A DNA stretch of 64,000 nt from Methylobacterium terrae (lineage in GTDB: Bacteria; Pseudomonadota; Alphaproteobacteria; Rhizobiales; Beijerinckiaceae): assembly GCF_003173755.1 (NCBI RefSeq), contig NZ_CP029553.1, positions 3,310,001-3,374,000 of the forward strand, given 5' to 3'. This document shows positions 27,115 through 35,156 of the stretch, in pieces. The notes under the pieces are model-generated. The model did not search any database and was not told where the DNA came from. It saw nothing but the letters and a program-made list of their open reading frames with translations. Position numbers and translations under genes: made by a program. The first letter of the stretch is position 1. Every line of letters starts with the position of its first letter.

Positions 27115-27873
27115 ATGGCCGGCGACGAGACCAGCACCGATTTCGGCTTCGAGCGCGTCCGGCTCGCGGAGAAGCAGGACCGCGTCAACGAGGTCTTCCG
27201 CTCGGTGGCCAAGCGCTACGACCTGATGAACGACCTGATGTCGGGCGGCCTGCACCGGGCCTGGAAGAGCGCCTTCGTGTCGACGTTGCGCCCCTCGCGC
27301 ACCCGGCCGTTCCGCCTGCTCGACGTCGCCGGCGGCACCGGCGACATCGCGTTCCGGACGCTCGAGGCCGGCGGGCCCGACACCAAGGTCACGGTGCTCG
27401 ACATCAACGAGGCGATGCTCGGCGTCGGCCGCGAGCGCGCCGGGCATCTTTACGGCTCGCGCATCGACTTCGTCGCCGGCAACGCCGAGTCGCTGCCGCT
27501 GCCGGGCGACACCTTCGACGCCTACACCATCGCGTTCGGCATCCGGAACGTGCCGCGGATCGAGCACGCGCTGGCGGAAGCCCACCGGGTGCTCAAGGTC
27601 GGCGGTCGCTTCCTGTGCCTCGAATTCTCGCATGTCGACGTGCCGGGGCTCGACAAGATCTACGAGGCCTACTCGTTCAAGGTGATCCCGCGCCTCGGCG
27701 CGATGGTCGCCGGCGACAAGGAATCCTACCAGTACCTCGTCGAGTCGATCCGCCGCTTCCCGACCGCCGGCAGCTTTGCCCGGATGATCGAGGAGGCGGG
27801 CTTCGGTCACGTCACCCACCGGCCGCTCTCGGGCGGCATCTGCGCCATCCATTCCGGCTGGAAGCTCGCGTGA
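27115..27873 (+). CDS. ubiE: Ubiquinone/menaquinone C-methyltransferase
   Basis: A 252-residue class I SAM methyltransferase of ubiquinone (and menaquinone) synthesis. The N-terminal family motif is [24 protein letters not shown], the SAM-binding motif is [13 protein letters not shown], and later blocks are [35 protein letters not shown] and the C-terminal [12 protein letters not shown]. Start ATG 27115 gives the usual length. ubiB follows after ten bases. Confidence 0.95.
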   Translation: MAGDETSTDFGFERVRLAEKQDRVNEVFRSVAKRYDLMNDLMSGGLHRAWKSAFVSTLRPSRTRPFRLLDVAGGTGDIAFRTLEAGGPDTKVTVLDINEAMLGVGRERAGHLYGSRIDFVAGNAESLPLPGDTFDAYTIAFGIRNVPRIEHALAEAHRVLKVGGRFLCLEFSHVDVPGLDKIYEAYSFKVIPRLGAMVAGDKESYQYLVESIRRFPTAGSFARMIEEAGFGHVTHRPLSGGICAIHSGWKLA

Positions 27874-27883
27874 GTCGCCGCCC

Positions 27884-29434
27884 GTGCTGAGCCTCGTCGC
27901 CCACCTCGCGCGGGGCATCCATGTCGGCTGGGTGATGGCGCGCGAGGGCGCGCTCGCCTTCGTCGACGCCGCCGAGCTGCCGCCCCACCTGCGCCTCGTC
28001 CTGCGGCTCGGCCGCAAGCTCGAGCGGCCGAATCTCGGCCCCGGCCGCCTGCCCGCGGCGCTCACCCGGCTCGGGCCGTCCTACGTCAAGTTCGGCCAGT
28101 TCCTGGCGACCCGGCCCGACATCGTCGGCGTGGCGGCGGCCCGCGACCTCGAACGCCTGCAGGACCGGGTGCCGCCCTTCCCGCAAGACGTCGCGGTCGC
28201 GACCCTGGAGGCGACCCTCGGCCGGCCGCTCCACGCGCTGTTCACCTCGTTCAGCGAGCCGATCGCCGCCGCCTCGATCGCCCAGGTGCACAAGGCGCAT
28301 GTCCGCGAGCCGGACGGCACCGAGCGGGTGGTCGCGGTCAAGATCATGCGGCCGGGGGTGCGCGAGCGCTTCGCCCGCGACATCCAGGCGATGCGCTTCA
28401 TGGCCCGGGTGGTCGAGGCCCTGCGCCCCGAGGCCGAGCGCCTGCGCCCGCGCGAGGTGGTGGAGACGCTCGCCCGCTCGGTCGCGATGGAGATGGACCT
28501 CCGGCTCGAGGCCGCCGCCCTCTCGGAACTCGCCGAGAACATCAAGGACGATCCCGAGTTCCGGGTGCCGCAGCCGGTCTGGGAGCTGACCGGCCGGGAC
28601 GTGCTGGCGAGCGAGTGGATCGACGGCATCCGCCTCAACGACCGTGAGGCGATCGTGGCGGCCGGCCACGACGTGGCGGCTCTGGGTCAGACTGTGATCC
28701 AGTCCTTCCTGCGCCACGCGATCCGGGACGGCTTCTTCCACGCCGACATGCATCCCGGGAACCTGTTCGTCGATCCGGCCGGGCGGCTGGTGGCGGTCGA
28801 TTTCGGCATCATGGGCCGGCTCGGCATCAAGGAGCGCCGGTTCCTCGCGGAGATCCTGCTCGGCTTCATCCTGCGCGACTACCGCCGGGTGGCGGAGGTG
28901 CATTTCGAGGCCGGCTACGTCCCCTCGCACCACTCCGTCGACGATTTCGCGCAGGCCATCCGGGCGATCGGCGAGCCGATCCACCAGCGCCGGGCCGACG
29001 AGATCTCGATGGCGAAGGTGCTGACGCTCCTCTTCGACATCACGGCGCTGTTCGACATGAGCACCCGCACCGAGCTGGTGATGCTCCAGAAGACCATGGT
29101 GGTGGTCGAGGGCGTCGCCCGCTCCCTCGACCCGCGCCTCGACATGTGGACGAGCGCCGAGCCGGTGGTGCGGTCCTGGCTCGCCCGCAACCTCGGGCCG
29201 ATCGGCCGGGCCGACCAGGCCCGCCGCGCGGTGCTGACCCTCGCCGACGTCGTCGCCGACGTGCCCGACCTCGCGCAACGCGCCAAGCGCGTGCTGGTGC
29301 GCCTCGACGAGGAGGGCCTGCGCGAGGTCTCCCGCGTCGAGCGGCGCATCCGCATCGAGACCAAGCGGATGGTGTGGTCGACCCTGGCCCTGTGGGTGAT
29401 CGCCGGGTCGCTGCTGGCGATCGCGTTGCGGTAA
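27884..29434 (+). CDS. ubiB: Ubiquinone biosynthesis atypical kinase/ATPase UbiB
   Basis: A 516-residue ABC1/ADCK-family protein with a GTG start. Family landmarks are the KxGQ helix (SYVKFGQFLATRPDIVG), the Ala-rich loop (PIAAASIAQVHKAHV), AVKIM (ATP lysine), FFHADMHPGNLF (catalytic loop) and AVDFGIMG (metal Asp). A C-terminal helix (TLALWVIAGSLLAIALR) anchors it in the inner membrane. It supports the later, membrane-associated steps of ubiquinone synthesis and forms a unit with ubiE. Confidence 0.93.
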   Translation: MLSLVAHLARGIHVGWVMAREGALAFVDAAELPPHLRLVLRLGRKLERPNLGPGRLPAALTRLGPSYVKFGQFLATRPDIVGVAAARDLERLQDRVPPFPQDVAVATLEATLGRPLHALFTSFSEPIAAASIAQVHKAHVREPDGTERVVAVKIMRPGVRERFARDIQAMRFMARVVEALRPEAERLRPREVVETLARSVAMEMDLRLEAAALSELAENIKDDPEFRVPQPVWELTGRDVLASEWIDGIRLNDREAIVAAGHDVAALGQTVIQSFLRHAIRDGFFHADMHPGNLFVDPAGRLVAVDFGIMGRLGIKERRFLAEILLGFILRDYRRVAEVHFEAGYVPSHHSVDDFAQAIRAIGEPIHQRRADEISMAKVLTLLFDITALFDMSTRTELVMLQKTMVVVEGVARSLDPRLDMWTSAEPVVRSWLARNLGPIGRADQARRAVLTLADVVADVPDLAQRAKRVLVRLDEEGLREVSRVERRIRIETKRMVWSTLALWVIAGSLLAIALR

Positions 29435-29467
29435 GGGGAGTCCGGGGATGCTGGCATACGCTTTTTT

Positions 29468-29502
29468 CCCACCCACGACCCCAAGATGAGGTCGTGGGTG
29501 GG
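29468..29502. repeat. 13-base perfect hairpin downstream of ubiB
   Basis: The arms 29468-29480 and 29490-29502 pair perfectly around CCAAGATGA. A T-run (CTTTTTTCCC) lies on the 5' side in the rightward direction, the wrong side for terminating ubiB transcripts. It may instead be a repeat or a protein-binding dyad upstream of the next gene. Confidence 0.5.
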
Positions 29503-29613
29503 ATGAGGAGAGAGGCCGTCCCGACTTGCGCCCGGCGCCCTCACCCGCTCTGATGGGTCTCACGGCGCCGTGATCCGCCCAACGAGAGGTGGAAGGCGCC
29601 CGGGAGAACGCCC

Positions 29614-30843
29614 ATGCTCAACCCCCTCCGCGCCACGTTGCTCACCGCCGCGGCCCTCTGTGCCCTCGCCGCCCCGACCCGTGCCGCCGAGCCGCGACTC
29701 AGCGACGGAAAGGTCAAGCTCGCGGTGCTCAACGACATGTCGAGCGTCTACGCCGATTCCACCGGCCGCGGCTCGGTGATCGCCGCCGAGATGGCGGTGA
29801 AGGATTTCGGCGGCAGCCTCGACGGCAAGCCGATCGAGGTCGTCTTCGCCGACCACCAGAACAAGCCCGACGTCGGCTCGAACATCGCCCGGCAATGGTA
29901 CGACCGCGACGGCGTCGACGTGATCCTCGACGTGCCGACCTCCTCGGTCGCGCTCGCCGTGCAGCAGATCGCCAAGGAGAAGGGCAAGCTCCTGATCGTG
30001 TCGGGCGGCGGCACCTCGGACCTGACCGGCGCGCAATGCTCGCCGACCGGCATCCAGTGGACCTACGACACCTACGCGCTGTCCCACGTCTCGGGCAGCG
30101 CCGCGGTCAAGCGCGGCCTCGACACCTGGGCCTTCGTCACCGCCGACTACGCCTTCGGCCACGCGCTCGAGCGCGACGCGGTCGCGGAGGTGAAGCGGTC
30201 GGGCGGCAAGGTGCTGTCTACGGTGCGGGCGCCCTTCGCCACCGCCGACTTCTCGTCCTTCCTGCTCCAGGCGCAAGGCTCGGGCGCCAAGCTGATCGCC
30301 TTCGCCAACGCGGGCGGCGACACCGTCAACGCGATCAAGCAGGCGCACGAATTCGGCATCGTCCAGGGCGGCCAGACCCTGCTGGCCCTGCTCATCAACA
30401 TCGACGACGTGCACAGCCTCGGCATCGAGGTGGCGCAGAACCTGCTCCTCACCACCGCCTTCTACTGGGACCGCACGCTCGAGACCCGCGCCTTCGCCAC
30501 CCGCTTCAAGGAGAAGGCCGGGCTGATGCCGACGATGCACCAGGCCGGCGTCTATTCCTCGGTGCTGCACTATTTGAAGGCCGTGCAGGCGGCCGGGACC
30601 GACGACGCGAAGACCGTCATCGCCAAGATGCGCGAGACCCCGGTCAACGACATGTTCGCGACGAACGGCCGGATCCGCGAGGACGGCCGCATGGTCCACG
30701 ACATGTACCTGATGCAGGTGAAGACCCCGAAGGAATCGACCGGCGAGTGGGACCTCTACAAGCTTGTCGCCACCGTGCCGGGGGACCAGGCGTTCCGGCC
30801 GCTCAATGAGGGCGGATGCCCGCTGGTGACGGCCGCGAAGTAG
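29614..30843 (+). CDS. Orphan branched-chain-type ABC substrate-binding protein
   Basis: A 409-residue Peripla_BP_6 protein. Its Sec signal is MLNPLRATLLTAAALCALAAPTRAAEP. The mature start is KVKLAVLNDMSSVYADSTGRGSVIAAEMAVKDFGG, and the characteristic ligand-cleft block DVILDVPTSSVALAVQQIAKEKGKLLIVSGGGTSDLTG follows. A second fold half carries GLDTWAFVTADYAFGHALERDAV. No permease or ATPase gene adjoins it, so it must use another importer or sense a ligand. Confidence 0.9.
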   Translation: MLNPLRATLLTAAALCALAAPTRAAEPRLSDGKVKLAVLNDMSSVYADSTGRGSVIAAEMAVKDFGGSLDGKPIEVVFADHQNKPDVGSNIARQWYDRDGVDVILDVPTSSVALAVQQIAKEKGKLLIVSGGGTSDLTGAQCSPTGIQWTYDTYALSHVSGSAAVKRGLDTWAFVTADYAFGHALERDAVAEVKRSGGKVLSTVRAPFATADFSSFLLQAQGSGAKLIAFANAGGDTVNAIKQAHEFGIVQGGQTLLALLINIDDVHSLGIEVAQNLLLTTAFYWDRTLETRAFATRFKEKAGLMPTMHQAGVYSSVLHYLKAVQAAGTDDAKTVIAKMRETPVNDMFATNGRIREDGRMVHDMYLMQVKTPKESTGEWDLYKLVATVPGDQAFRPLNEGGCPLVTAAK

Positions 30844-30847
30844 CGGG

Positions 30848-31075
30848 TCAGCGCTGCATGTTGCGCAGGCGGCAGTAGCCCCCGTTGTCCTGGTAGCCCG
30901 CCGGGCAGCGCCGCACGCAGGCGCCGGCCGCGAATTTCAGCGGCGGCCGGCAGACCTGGCCGCGGCCGAGCTGCCGGCGCTGGTACATGTAGTCCTGCGC
31001 CGGCCCGGCTTGCGCGGGCGTGAGCGGCAGGGCGGCGGCGAGGAACAGGGCGGCGCAGGTCAGGCGGGCGAGCAT
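30848..31075 (-). CDS. Small secreted Cys-containing protein
   Basis: A 75-residue protein. A signal peptide (MLARLTCAALFLAAALPLTPAQA) precedes a mature part of about 52 residues with four cysteines (QVCRPP, GACVRRCPAGY, GGYCRL), enough for two disulfides. CGGAG lies upstream of the ATG. I do not recognise a named family; the pattern CxxxCPxGYxxxGxYC recurs in small exported alphaproteobacterial proteins. It is convergent with the orphan binding-protein gene, five bases apart. Confidence 0.68.
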   Translation of the reverse strand: MLARLTCAALFLAAALPLTPAQAGPAQDYMYQRRQLGRGQVCRPPLKFAAGACVRRCPAGYQDNGGYCRLRNMQR

Positions 31076-31160
31076 CGGGGAACTCCGGCGCGGGGCGCGG
31101 AGGTAACTGCCTCAGGGGCAGGAAGTTCGCGGCCTGGACGTCGGCGCGTGGCCTCCTCCT

Positions 31161-31178
31161 CTCCCCGCCCGCGGGGAG
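31161..31178. repeat. REP-like GC palindrome, copy 2
   Basis: CTCCCCG and CGGGGAG flank CCCG, preceded by CTCCT. It has the same core as the copies at 2133, 35639 and 35808, but the outer arms are shorter. It lies in the spacer between the small secreted gene and phnF. Confidence 0.65.
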
Positions 31179-31243
31179 GATGCGTTCCGCGCCTCTTCTG
31201 TCCGGGGCCGCCCCACGGAAGGGCGGAGACCGACAAGGGCCTT

Positions 31244-32020
31244 CTACCCCTCCACCACCAGCTCCACCCGGTCGGCCGCGAACAGGCTGCGGGTCGCCTG
31301 GATCGGCACGCCCGCCGCGTCGACGTTGACGCTGGTGAGCACGATCAGCACCCGCCCCGGCGCGAGGTCGAGGCGGGCGGCCTCGTCGGCGCTGGCCGGG
31401 CGGGCGTGGATGCGGGTGGACAGGCGGGTGTAGTCGGCGATGCCGAACTCCGCATAGGCGCGGGTGAGCGAGCCGAGCGTGGCGTAAGCCTGCGCGAATC
31501 CCTCGAAGCGGGGCAGCGGAAGGCAGGTGCGGGCGGTCGAGAGCGGCGTGCCGTCGGCGCGGTGGATGGTCAGCAATTCGAGCATCGGATCACCAGGCGT
31601 GAGCCGTAAGGCCTCCGCGGTGGCGGGATCGGCCGGAGCCTTCTCCGCAGCGATCAGGTCGCCCCAGGCCTCGCGACCGGCCTTGCTGACGATCTCCGAG
31701 AACCGGGTGCGCCGGCCGATCGGGTAGGCGAGCCGCGTCGTCTCCACGAAGGTGCCGCGCCCCTGGGTCGCCCGCACCAGGCCGCGCTCGGCGAGGACCG
31801 CCAGCGCCCGGCGCACGGTGTGACGGTTGACGCCGAACCGCGCCGCGAGCGCGGCTTCCGTCGGCAGCTGCGCGCCCGCGACCAGGCGCCCGGCCTCGAT
31901 GTCGGCCGCCACGCCGTCCGCGATCTGGCGCCAGGCCGCCAGTCCCTCGCCTCGCGCCAGAACCGTCACCACACCGTCCGTCATTTGGCCGTCGCCGCCC
32001 GCATCCATACCGTCATCCAA
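31244..32020 (-). CDS. phnF: Phosphonate metabolism regulator PhnF (GntR/HutC family)
   Basis: A protein of up to 258 residues. A GntR winged HTH (WRQIADGVAADIEAGRLVAGAQLPTEAALAARFGVNRHTVRRALAVLAERGLVRATQGRGTFV) is joined to a UTRA ligand-binding domain (TIHRADGTPLSTARTCLPLPRFEGFAQAY). It is divergent from phnG, and a perfect dyad sits between them. Several Met codons near the N-terminus (32020, 32008, 31984) leave the start open. It is expected to repress the C-P lyase genes. Confidence 0.88.
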   Translation of the reverse strand: MDDGMDAGGDGQMTDGVVTVLARGEGLAAWRQIADGVAADIEAGRLVAGAQLPTEAALAARFGVNRHTVRRALAVLAERGLVRATQGRGTFVETTRLAYPIGRRTRFSEIVSKAGREAWGDLIAAEKAPADPATAEALRLTPGDPMLELLTIHRADGTPLSTARTCLPLPRFEGFAQAYATLGSLTRAYAEFGIADYTRLSTRIHARPASADEAARLDLAPGRVLIVLTSVNVDAAGVPIQATRSLFAADRVELVVEG

Positions 32021-32044
32021 ACTTCATTTGCCCCGGGTTCGTCG

Positions 32045-32066
32045 GTTGTCTACACCATTAGACAAC
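32045..32066. promoter_or_regulatory. Candidate PhnF operator
   Basis: GTTGTCTA and TAGACAAC form a perfect 8-base dyad with a 6-base spacer, 24 bases from the first phnF start codon and 4 bases before the phnG ATG. The TCTA...TAGA half-sites resemble known GntR/PhnF operators. A protein bound here would block both divergent transcripts, or phnG translation initiation if the true transcript starts inside. Confidence 0.7.
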
Positions 32067-32070
32067 TGAG

Positions 32071-32580
32071 ATGCCAGCGGACCCCGCGATGCCCGATTCT
32101 AGAGCAAACACCGGCGGCACCGAAGCGCCCGACCACGCCGCCCGCCGCGCCGTGATGGCGCTCTGCGGCGAGGCCCGCCCCGAGGAGCTGCGCCGGGCGC
32201 TGGCGCAGCTCGGCGCGACCCGGGATTCGGACGACCTCGTCGAGGACCTGCGCCCGCCCGAGACCGGCCTGGTGATGACCCGCGGCCGCATCGGCGGCGA
32301 CGGTCGCCCGTTCAACCTGGGCGAGGCGACCGTGACTCGGGCGGCGGTGCGCCTTCCGGGCGGCGAGACCGGCTTCGCCTACCATCTCGGCCGCGACCGG
32401 GCGAAGGCGCGGCTCGCCGCCACGCTCGATGCCTTGTGGCAGGTGCGAGAGCGGCGCGCGGCGGTGGAGGCGGCACTCGCGCCCGTCGCCGCCCGCCGGG
32501 CACAGGAGCGCGCGGCGCAAGCGCGCCGCATCGCGGCGACGCGGGTGAACTTCTTCACCATGGCCAGGGGGGAGGATTGA
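32071..32580 (+). CDS. phnG: Phosphonate C-P lyase subunit PhnG
   Basis: A 169-residue protein (163 if the Met at 32089 is used). PhnG features are ARRAVMALCGEARPEELRRAL, PPETGLVMTRGRIGGDGRPFNLGEATVTRAAVRL and GETGFAYHLGRDRAKARLAATLDAL. It is a subunit of the GHIJ core complex that attaches the phosphonate to ATP and cleaves C-P. The putative operator lies directly before the ATG, favouring the downstream Met or a very short leader. Confidence 0.92.
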   Translation: MPADPAMPDSRANTGGTEAPDHAARRAVMALCGEARPEELRRALAQLGATRDSDDLVEDLRPPETGLVMTRGRIGGDGRPFNLGEATVTRAAVRLPGGETGFAYHLGRDRAKARLAATLDALWQVRERRAAVEAALAPVAARRAQERAAQARRIAATRVNFFTMARGED

Positions 32581-33167
32581 TGCTGGCCCGCGGCTTCCAC
32601 GACCCCGTCCACGACGCCCAGGGCGTCTTCCGCGCCGTGATGGACGCCCTGGCGCGCCCCGGCACGATCCAGGCGCTCGCGACGGACCTCGCGCCCCCCG
32701 GCCCGCTGACCCCCGAGCTCGCGGGGATCGCCCTGGCGCTCGCCGATGCCGACGCGCCGCTCTGGCTCGACGCCGGCCTGGCCCGTGACCCGGCGGTGGC
32801 GGACTTCCTGCGCTTCCACACCGGCGCCCGCATCACGGAGGACCCGAGCGAGGCCGCCTTCGCGCTGGTCTCGGATCCCGCCGCCTGCCCGGATTTCGGG
32901 GTCTTCGCGCAGGGAATGCCGGCCTATCCCGACCGCTCCGCCACCCTGGTGCTCGCGGTCTCCGACCTCTCCGACCGCGAGGGCTGGCGCCTCGACGGGC
33001 CGGGCATCCGCGGGAGCGCCCGCCTCACGGCCGCGCCCCTGCCGGCGGATAGCCTCGCCCGCCTCGCCCGCAACCACGCCGGCTTCCCGCAAGGGGTCGA
33101 CCTGATCCTCGCCGCAGCCGGACGCCTCGCGGCGCTGCCGCGCTCCACCCGCGTCACCGGAGGCTAG
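32580..33167 (+). CDS. phnH: Phosphonate C-P lyase subunit PhnH
   Basis: A 195-residue PhnH: GFHDPVHDAQGVFRAVMDALARPGTIQ at the N-terminus and the conserved PDFGVFAQGMPAYPDRSATLVL and GPGIRGSARL blocks. ATG 32580 overlaps the phnG stop (TGATG) with GGGGAGG upstream. PhnH forms a homodimeric core in the PhnGHIJ complex. Confidence 0.93.
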   Translation: MLARGFHDPVHDAQGVFRAVMDALARPGTIQALATDLAPPGPLTPELAGIALALADADAPLWLDAGLARDPAVADFLRFHTGARITEDPSEAAFALVSDPAACPDFGVFAQGMPAYPDRSATLVLAVSDLSDREGWRLDGPGIRGSARLTAAPLPADSLARLARNHAGFPQGVDLILAAAGRLAALPRSTRVTGG

Positions 33168-33171
33168 CGCC

Positions 33172-34284
33172 ATGTACGTGGCCGTGAAGGGCGGCGAGGC
33201 CGCCATCGCCAGCGCGCACCGGCTGCTGGCCGAGGCCCGCCGGGGCGACACGAGCGTGCCCGAGCTCTCGGTGGCGCAGATCCGCGAGCAGATGGCGCTC
33301 CTCGTCGACCGGGTGATGACCGAGGGCTCGCTGCACGATCCCGACCTCGCCGCGCTCGCCCTCAAGCAGGCCCGCGGCGACCTGATCGAGGCGGTGTTCC
33401 TGGTGCGGGCCTACCGCACCACCCTGCCCCGCTTCGGCGCCTCCGAGCCGGTCGAGACCGGCGCCATGACCCTGCACCGGCGCGTCTCCGCCACCTACAA
33501 GGACCTGCCCGGCGGCCAGGTGCTCGGCCCCACCTTCGACTACACCCACCGGCTGATCGACTTCGCGCTCGCCGCCGGGGGCGAGGTGCCGTCCGCCGAA
33601 CAGGCCGAGCCGCTGGCCGACGCCGCCCACGCGCCGCGGGTCACCGACCTCCTCGGCCGGGACGGGTTGATCGAGCCCTCCGCCCCCGACGACGGCACAC
33701 CCCCGGGCGACCTCACCCGCGAGCCGCTCGACTTCCCGGCCGACCGGGCGCTCCGGCTCCAGGCGCTGGCGCGCGGCGACGAGGGCTTCGTGCTCGCCCT
33801 CGGCTACTCGACGCAGCGCGGCTACGGCCGCACCCACCCCTTCGTCGGCGAGATCCGGGTCGGGACGGTGGCGGTCGAGTTCGTGCCGGAGGAGCTGGGC
33901 TTCGTGGTGCCGCTGGGCGAGATCGACCTCACCGAGTGCCAGATGGTCAACCAGTTCCACGGCAGCGCCGGGGTGCCGCCCCAGTTCACCCGCGGCTACG
34001 GCCTCGCCTTCGGCCAGAGCGAGCGCAAGGCGATGGCGATGGCGCTCGTCGACCGGGCCTTGCGCGCCGAGGAGCTGGGCGAGCCGGTCGGCGCCCCGGC
34101 GCAGGACCAAGAATTCGTGCTGGCGCATTGCGACGCGCTCCAGGCCACCGGCTTCGTCGAGCACCTGAAGCTGCCCCACTACGTCGATTTCCAGGCCGAG
34201 CTGGAGCTGGTGCGGCGGCTGCGCGCCGAGCACGCCGCCCGGCACGCAGGCCCCGAGGCCGAGATGAAGGAGGCCGCCGAGTGA
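33172..34284 (+). CDS. phnI: Phosphonate C-P lyase nucleosidase subunit PhnI
   Basis: A 370-residue PhnI: MYVAVKGGEAAIASAHRLLAEARRGD start, QIREQMALLVDRVMTEGSLHDPDLAALALKQARGDLIEAVFLVRAYRTTLPR, and a late TRGYGLAFGQSERKAMAMALVDRALRAEE. PhnI removes adenine from ATP and installs the phosphonate at C1' with PhnG/H/L. The stop overlaps the phnJ GTG by 4 bases. Confidence 0.94.
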   Translation: MYVAVKGGEAAIASAHRLLAEARRGDTSVPELSVAQIREQMALLVDRVMTEGSLHDPDLAALALKQARGDLIEAVFLVRAYRTTLPRFGASEPVETGAMTLHRRVSATYKDLPGGQVLGPTFDYTHRLIDFALAAGGEVPSAEQAEPLADAAHAPRVTDLLGRDGLIEPSAPDDGTPPGDLTREPLDFPADRALRLQALARGDEGFVLALGYSTQRGYGRTHPFVGEIRVGTVAVEFVPEELGFVVPLGEIDLTECQMVNQFHGSAGVPPQFTRGYGLAFGQSERKAMAMALVDRALRAEELGEPVGAPAQDQEFVLAHCDALQATGFVEHLKLPHYVDFQAELELVRRLRAEHAARHAGPEAEMKEAAE

Positions 34285-35156
34285 GCGCCAGTTCGGAGAC
34301 CGGCTACAACTTCGCCTATCTCGACGAGGGCACCAAGCGGATGATCCGCCGGGCGATCCTGAAGGCGATCGCGATCCCCGGCTACCAGGTGCCGTTCGCC
34401 TCGCGCGAGATGCCGATGCCCTACGGCTGGGGCACCGGCGGCGTGCAGGTGACCGCCGCGATCCTGGGCCGGCGCGACGTGCTCAAGGTCATCGACCAGG
34501 GCTCGGACGACACGACGAACGCGGTCTCGATCCGGGCCTTCTTCGCCCGCACGGCCGGGGTCGCCGTCACCACCCGCACCCGCGACGCGACCGTGATCCA
34601 GACCCGCCACCGCATCCCGGAGGCGCCGCTCCACGGGGCCCAGGTGCTGGTCTACCAGGTGCCGATCCCCGAGCCGCTGCGCTTCCTCGAGCCGCGGGAG
34701 ACCGAGACGCGCCAGCTCCACGCGCTCGCCGAGTACGGCCTGATGCACGTCAAGCTCTACGAGGACATCGCCCGCCATGGCCACATCGCCACGACCTACG
34801 CCTATCCGGTCGAGGTCGCGGGCCGCTACGTCATGGATCCCTCGCCGACGCCGAAATTCGACAACCCGAAGATGGACGATTGCCCGGCGCTCCAGCTCTT
34901 CGGCGCCGGCCGCGAGAAGCGGATCTACGCCGTGCCGCCCCACACGCGGGTGAGGAGCCTCGACTTCGAGGACCATCCGTTCCGGGTCCAGAGCTTCGAC
35001 CGCCCCTGCGCGCTCTGCGGCGCCGAGGGCGTCTACCTCGACGAGGTGCTGCTCGACGATGCCGGCGGGCGGATGTTCGTCTGCTCGGACACCGACCATT
35101 GCGAGGAGCGCCGGGCGGAAGGCCATGTCGGAACGGAGGCGACGGCGCATGCCTGA
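34281..35156 (+). CDS. phnJ: Alpha-D-ribose 1-methylphosphonate 5-phosphate C-P lyase PhnJ
   Basis: A 291-residue radical-SAM C-P lyase with a GTG start. All four conserved cysteines have the E. coli spacing Cys-x2-Cys-x21-Cys-x5-Cys (CALC ... VCSDTDHC), the iron-sulfur and thiyl-radical set. The glycyl-radical site lies in MPMPYGWGTGGVQVTAA. It cleaves the C-P bond, releasing methane or another alkane. The stop overlaps the next gene by eight bases. Confidence 0.95.
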   Translation: MSASSETGYNFAYLDEGTKRMIRRAILKAIAIPGYQVPFASREMPMPYGWGTGGVQVTAAILGRRDVLKVIDQGSDDTTNAVSIRAFFARTAGVAVTTRTRDATVIQTRHRIPEAPLHGAQVLVYQVPIPEPLRFLEPRETETRQLHALAEYGLMHVKLYEDIARHGHIATTYAYPVEVAGRYVMDPSPTPKFDNPKMDDCPALQLFGAGREKRIYAVPPHTRVRSLDFEDHPFRVQSFDRPCALCGAEGVYLDEVLLDDAGGRMFVCSDTDHCEERRAEGHVGTEATAHA

